From JBHEMT01 sp046262435 (lineage in GTDB: Bacteria; Chloroflexota; Dormibacteria; Aeolococcales; Aeolococcaceae), in assembly GCA_046262435.1 (NCBI GenBank), contig JBHEMT010000149.1, forward strand, positions 1 through 6,832: a stretch of 6,832 nt of DNA, in the 5' to 3' direction. Shown piece by piece: positions 5,164 to 6,832 of this stretch. The notes below the pieces were generated by a model. The model did not search any database, was not told where the DNA came from, and saw only the letters and a program-made list of their open reading frames with translations. The translations under genes and the position numbers were made by a program. Each line of letters starts with the position of its first letter. Positions within the stretch are counted from its first letter, which is position 1.

Positions 5164-5436
5164 CTACAGGCTGGCGGCCACCTCGCGCACTTCAACGCTC
5201 ACCAGCTTCACCGGCGGCGGCGGATCCATGTGGTCGGCCGCGTGCCGCGCCTGGGCCTCCTCCTCGAAGATCACGAAGGAGAGTCCCTCCCGACCCTCCG
5301 GCGGTGCCAGGAAGTACGCCGTCTTGAAACCCGGCGCCGACTTGAGTTGCGGAAAGACGTCGCGCTCGAGCTGCTGACGGCCCTCCTCCATCGTGCCCCC
5401 CTCCGGCAGTTCCACCTTGGTGATGAGAGCGTGCAT
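5164..5436 (-). CDS. Small ABM-superfamily (dimeric alpha/beta-barrel) protein
   Basis: 90 residues from ATG 5434-5436, behind a clear ribosome site (a run of A and seven G, 5442-5451, with the core about 7 bases from the start). The frame is open upstream to 5550 but that part is not family-like. The pattern is one ferredoxin-like ABM domain: strand HALITKVELPEG (2-13), helix TMEEGRQQLERDVFPQLKSA (15-34), PGFKTAYFLAPPEGREGLSFVIFEEE (35-60), helix AQARHAADHM (61-70), and last strand VKLVSVEVREVAA (76-88). Related proteins form dimers and include monooxygenases such as YgiN and small stress proteins. No cofactor residue can be named, so the enzyme role is open. It converges on the VOC gene and diverges from the DHFR-like gene. 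Confidence 0.85.
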   Translation of the reverse strand: MHALITKVELPEGGTMEEGRQQLERDVFPQLKSAPGFKTAYFLAPPEGREGLSFVIFEEEAQARHAADHMDPPPPVKLVSVEVREVAASL

Positions 5437-5500
5437 GACGACCCCCCCTTTGGTCCGAGCAACTGTTGGTGGCGCCGGCTCGGCCCGGCAACCGGCGGCC

Positions 5501-5529
5501 ACAATCCGCCGAACCGGCGCTTGTGTCAA
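5501..5529 (-). promoter_or_regulatory. Candidate housekeeping promoter for the ABM gene
   Basis: On the - strand a perfect TTGACA (complement of 5524-5529) is followed after 17 bases by GATTGT (complement of 5501-5506), a weak match to TATAAT (A2, T3, T6). The start of transcription would fall near 5494, leaving a leader of about 58 bases before the ABM start codon. Confidence 0.4.
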
Positions 5530-5594
5530 GCCGGGTACCACCCCGAGCATGACGGCTTCTGTGTCGGCTGCCTGCCTGGTACCCCATCGAGCCG

Positions 5595-5600
5595 TACCCT
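5595..5600 (+). promoter_or_regulatory. Possible -10 box (TACCCT) giving a leaderless mRNA for the DHFR-like gene
   Basis: TACCCT fits TAnnnT and ends 6 bases before ATG 5607, so transcription would start at or next to the start codon. The only Shine-Dalgarno-like bases (GGCGAG) abut the ATG and are too close to work, which agrees with a leaderless message. No convincing -35 is seen. Confidence 0.35.
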
Positions 5601-5606
5601 GGCGAG

Positions 5607-6149
5607 ATGCGACCCCTTCGGTACTCCATCAACGTCACATTGGACGGGTGTTGCGATCACCGTGCAATCCCCGCGGGCGAAGACTTGCATCGTCACGCGG
5701 CCGAGGGCATCCGCCAGGCGGATGCTCTGCTGTTTGGCCGGGTGACGTACGAGATGATGGAATCAGCGTGGCGGCGGCCGACGGGAGCGATGCCTGATTG
5801 GACGCAGCCCTTCGCCGAGACGATCGACGCGGCAAAGAAGTACGTCGTGTCGAGCACCCTGAAGCAGGTCGACTGGAATGCGGAACTCGTGAGCGGGGAC
5901 CTTGCCGAGGCCGTTCAGCGACTCAAGCAGGAGCCGGGCAGGGGACTGTCTGTGGGAGGTGTGCAGCTCCCTCTGGCGTTGACGGAGCTGGGGTTGATCG
6001 ACGAGTACGAGTTCGTGGTGCATCCCCGGCTCGCGGGCCACGGGCCGACGCTGTTTGCGGGGCTATCCAGGCATGTCGACCTGGAGCAGGTGAGCCGGCT
6101 GGAGTTGGCCTCGGGGGCAGTGGCGATGCGATACGCGCCGCGAAGGTAG
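5607..6149 (+). CDS. Dihydrofolate reductase-family protein (RibD C-terminal-like, YyaP/YwjB type)
   Basis: A 180-residue, single-domain protein of the RibD_C/DHFR-like superfamily, the usual size for stand-alone members. The first strand and loop, LRYSINVTLDGCCDHRAIP (4-22), match the family's YSIxxSLDG start. ADALLFGRVTYEMM (38-51) carries the GRxTYE signature of the NADPH-binding fold. KKYVVSSTL (77-85) and GGVQLPLALTELGLIDEYEF (117-136), followed by HPRLAGHGPTLF (139-150), are the classic C-terminal signature. These proteins are assumed to be NAD(P)H-dependent reductases, but most have no known substrate, and true folate activity should not be assumed. About 36 of its 180 codons end in A or T (20%), clearly more than in the VOC or exporter genes, a mild hint of a different history. 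It is divergent from the ABM gene and convergent with the aminopeptidase gene 49 bases on. Confidence 0.92.
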   Translation: MRPLRYSINVTLDGCCDHRAIPAGEDLHRHAAEGIRQADALLFGRVTYEMMESAWRRPTGAMPDWTQPFAETIDAAKKYVVSSTLKQVDWNAELVSGDLAEAVQRLKQEPGRGLSVGGVQLPLALTELGLIDEYEFVVHPRLAGHGPTLFAGLSRHVDLEQVSRLELASGAVAMRYAPRR

Positions 6150-6198
6150 CCGTCGGCCTGCTAGCCCGAGCCGGCCGCATCATGAGTTCGGCCCACCA

Positions 6199-6831
6199 CT
6201 ACGAGACCCCCGCCGCGGCCGGAAGCCGGTCGGCACGCTGCGCTCGCTGGGCGCGCAGAGTGCCATCGCGCTGCTCGGCGACGATCCGGCGGGCCGGCTC
6301 GGGAAGGTCGGTGCGGGCAAGCAGCCGGTCGGCCATCGCCACCACCCGGTCGTCGACGATGTAGGCAGGGTAGAGGCCGCCGGTGAGCGCTGCCGCCTCC
6401 TCCTTGGGTCGTTTCCAGAACCCGGCCACGGCCTCCTCGTAGGAGGTCACGTATGGCTCGAGAAGCTCCTGCTGCTCGGGCTGGCGGAAGCCACCGGTCA
6501 GGGCATTGATCATCTGCAACTTCTCACCGGGGCTGGTCAGCCGGCGCCAGACCTCGGCCTTGACCGCCGGGTCGGGCCGCGATGCGCGGGTGCTCTCGGC
6601 GTGCAGCAGATCCATGGAGTCGCCGGCGCGCTGCAGCTGGCCGGCGATGAGCTGCTCCTCGGCCCGTCCGGTGGTCGCCAGCCGGTCGACGATCGACCAG
6701 CGCAGGTCGACGTCGATGTCGAGTCCGTTGACGACCTCCTCGCCGTCGTAGATGGCGCGCAGCCGGTCGAGGTCGGCGGCGTCGGTGGCGGTGCCGATGT
6801 ACGCATGGGCCCAGGCCAGCTGCGCATCACT
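6199..6831 (-). CDS. pepN: Aminopeptidase N, C-terminal part (M1 family; 5' end outside window)
   Basis: The frame runs open from the right edge to TAG at 6199-6201 and encodes the last 210 residues; the ATG at 6613-6615 is internal. The sequence is the ERAP1-like C-terminal helical domain of actinobacterial PepN. It includes LRAIYDGEEVVNGLDIDVDL, then RWSIVDRLATTGRAEEQLIA, then SRPDPAVKAEVWRRL, MINALTGGFRQPEQQELLEP, and YVTSYEEAVAGFWKRPKEEA. Full proteins of this type are about 850 residues, with the GAMEN and HExxH zinc catalytic motifs in the part lying outside the window. The enzyme removes N-terminal amino acids from peptides in the cytoplasm. The tail after residue 190 (GTLRAQRAQRADRLPAAAGVS) is basic and low-complexity. 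It converges with the DHFR-like gene. Confidence 0.92.
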   Translation of the reverse strand, partial: SDAQLAWAHAYIGTATDAADLDRLRAIYDGEEVVNGLDIDVDLRWSIVDRLATTGRAEEQLIAGQLQRAGDSMDLLHAESTRASRPDPAVKAEVWRRLTSPGEKLQMINALTGGFRQPEQQELLEPYVTSYEEAVAGFWKRPKEEAAALTGGLYPAYIVDDRVVAMADRLLARTDLPEPARRIVAEQRDGTLRAQRAQRADRLPAAAGVS

Positions 6832-6832
6832 G

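Noticed and set aside
5485..5519. Direct repeat AACCGGCG and short CGGCGG/CCGCCG stem upstream of the ABM gene
   Set aside because: Short GC-only words recur by chance at this base composition.
5125..5745. Open frame of 206 codons on +
   Set aside because: It runs antisense through the ABM gene and the divergent control region, and overlaps the DHFR-like gene start in another frame.

Overview
This is a GC-rich, densely packed chromosomal stretch of about 6.8 kb from a bacterium. The likely host is an actinomycete-type or related high-GC Gram-positive lineage (Actinomycetota, or a neighbour such as Ca. Dormibacterota). That rests on codons ending mostly in G or C, several GTG starts, a large-gene PepN-type aminopeptidase tail, a SigG/TIGR02960-like sigma factor and a 14-helix DHA2 exporter. 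The species cannot be fixed from the sequence. I see no rRNA, tRNA, CRISPR array, insertion sequence or phage gene, and no gene-free gap longer than about 170 bases.

Layout from left to right: (i) the 3' end of an alpha/beta-hydrolase gene on +, meeting tail-to-tail and overlapping a small zinc-ribbon gene on -; (ii) a small unknown helical protein on +, closed by a 10-bp hairpin, then a CoA-type Nudix pyrophosphatase on +; (iii) a DHA2 multidrug exporter on + whose stop overlaps the start of a STAS-domain gene; (iv) an ECF sigma factor with a fused SnoaL-like C-terminal domain on -, converging on the STAS gene with only 4 bases between them and a hairpin built across both stop codons; (v) a VOC/glyoxalase-fold gene on +, divergent from the sigma gene; (vi) a small ABM-fold (dimeric ferredoxin-like) gene on -; (vii) a DHFR/RibD-C-family reductase gene on +, divergent from the ABM gene; (viii) the C-terminal 210 residues of an aminopeptidase N on -, running off the right edge.

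Functionally the window looks like stress and housekeeping accessory genes: efflux, CoA-diphosphate hydrolysis, small VOC/ABM/DHFR-like proteins, and a SnoaL-fused sigma factor that has no anti-sigma gene beside it. The only firm operon is exporter plus STAS. Most other neighbours alternate strand, and the convergent ends at 3507-3532 and 5086-5140 carry hairpins without T-tracts. I did not find a clearly new multi-gene system. The most interesting points are the exporter-STAS coupling, the self-contained sigma factor with its shared 97-bp divergent region, and the competing hairpins at 5098-5140.
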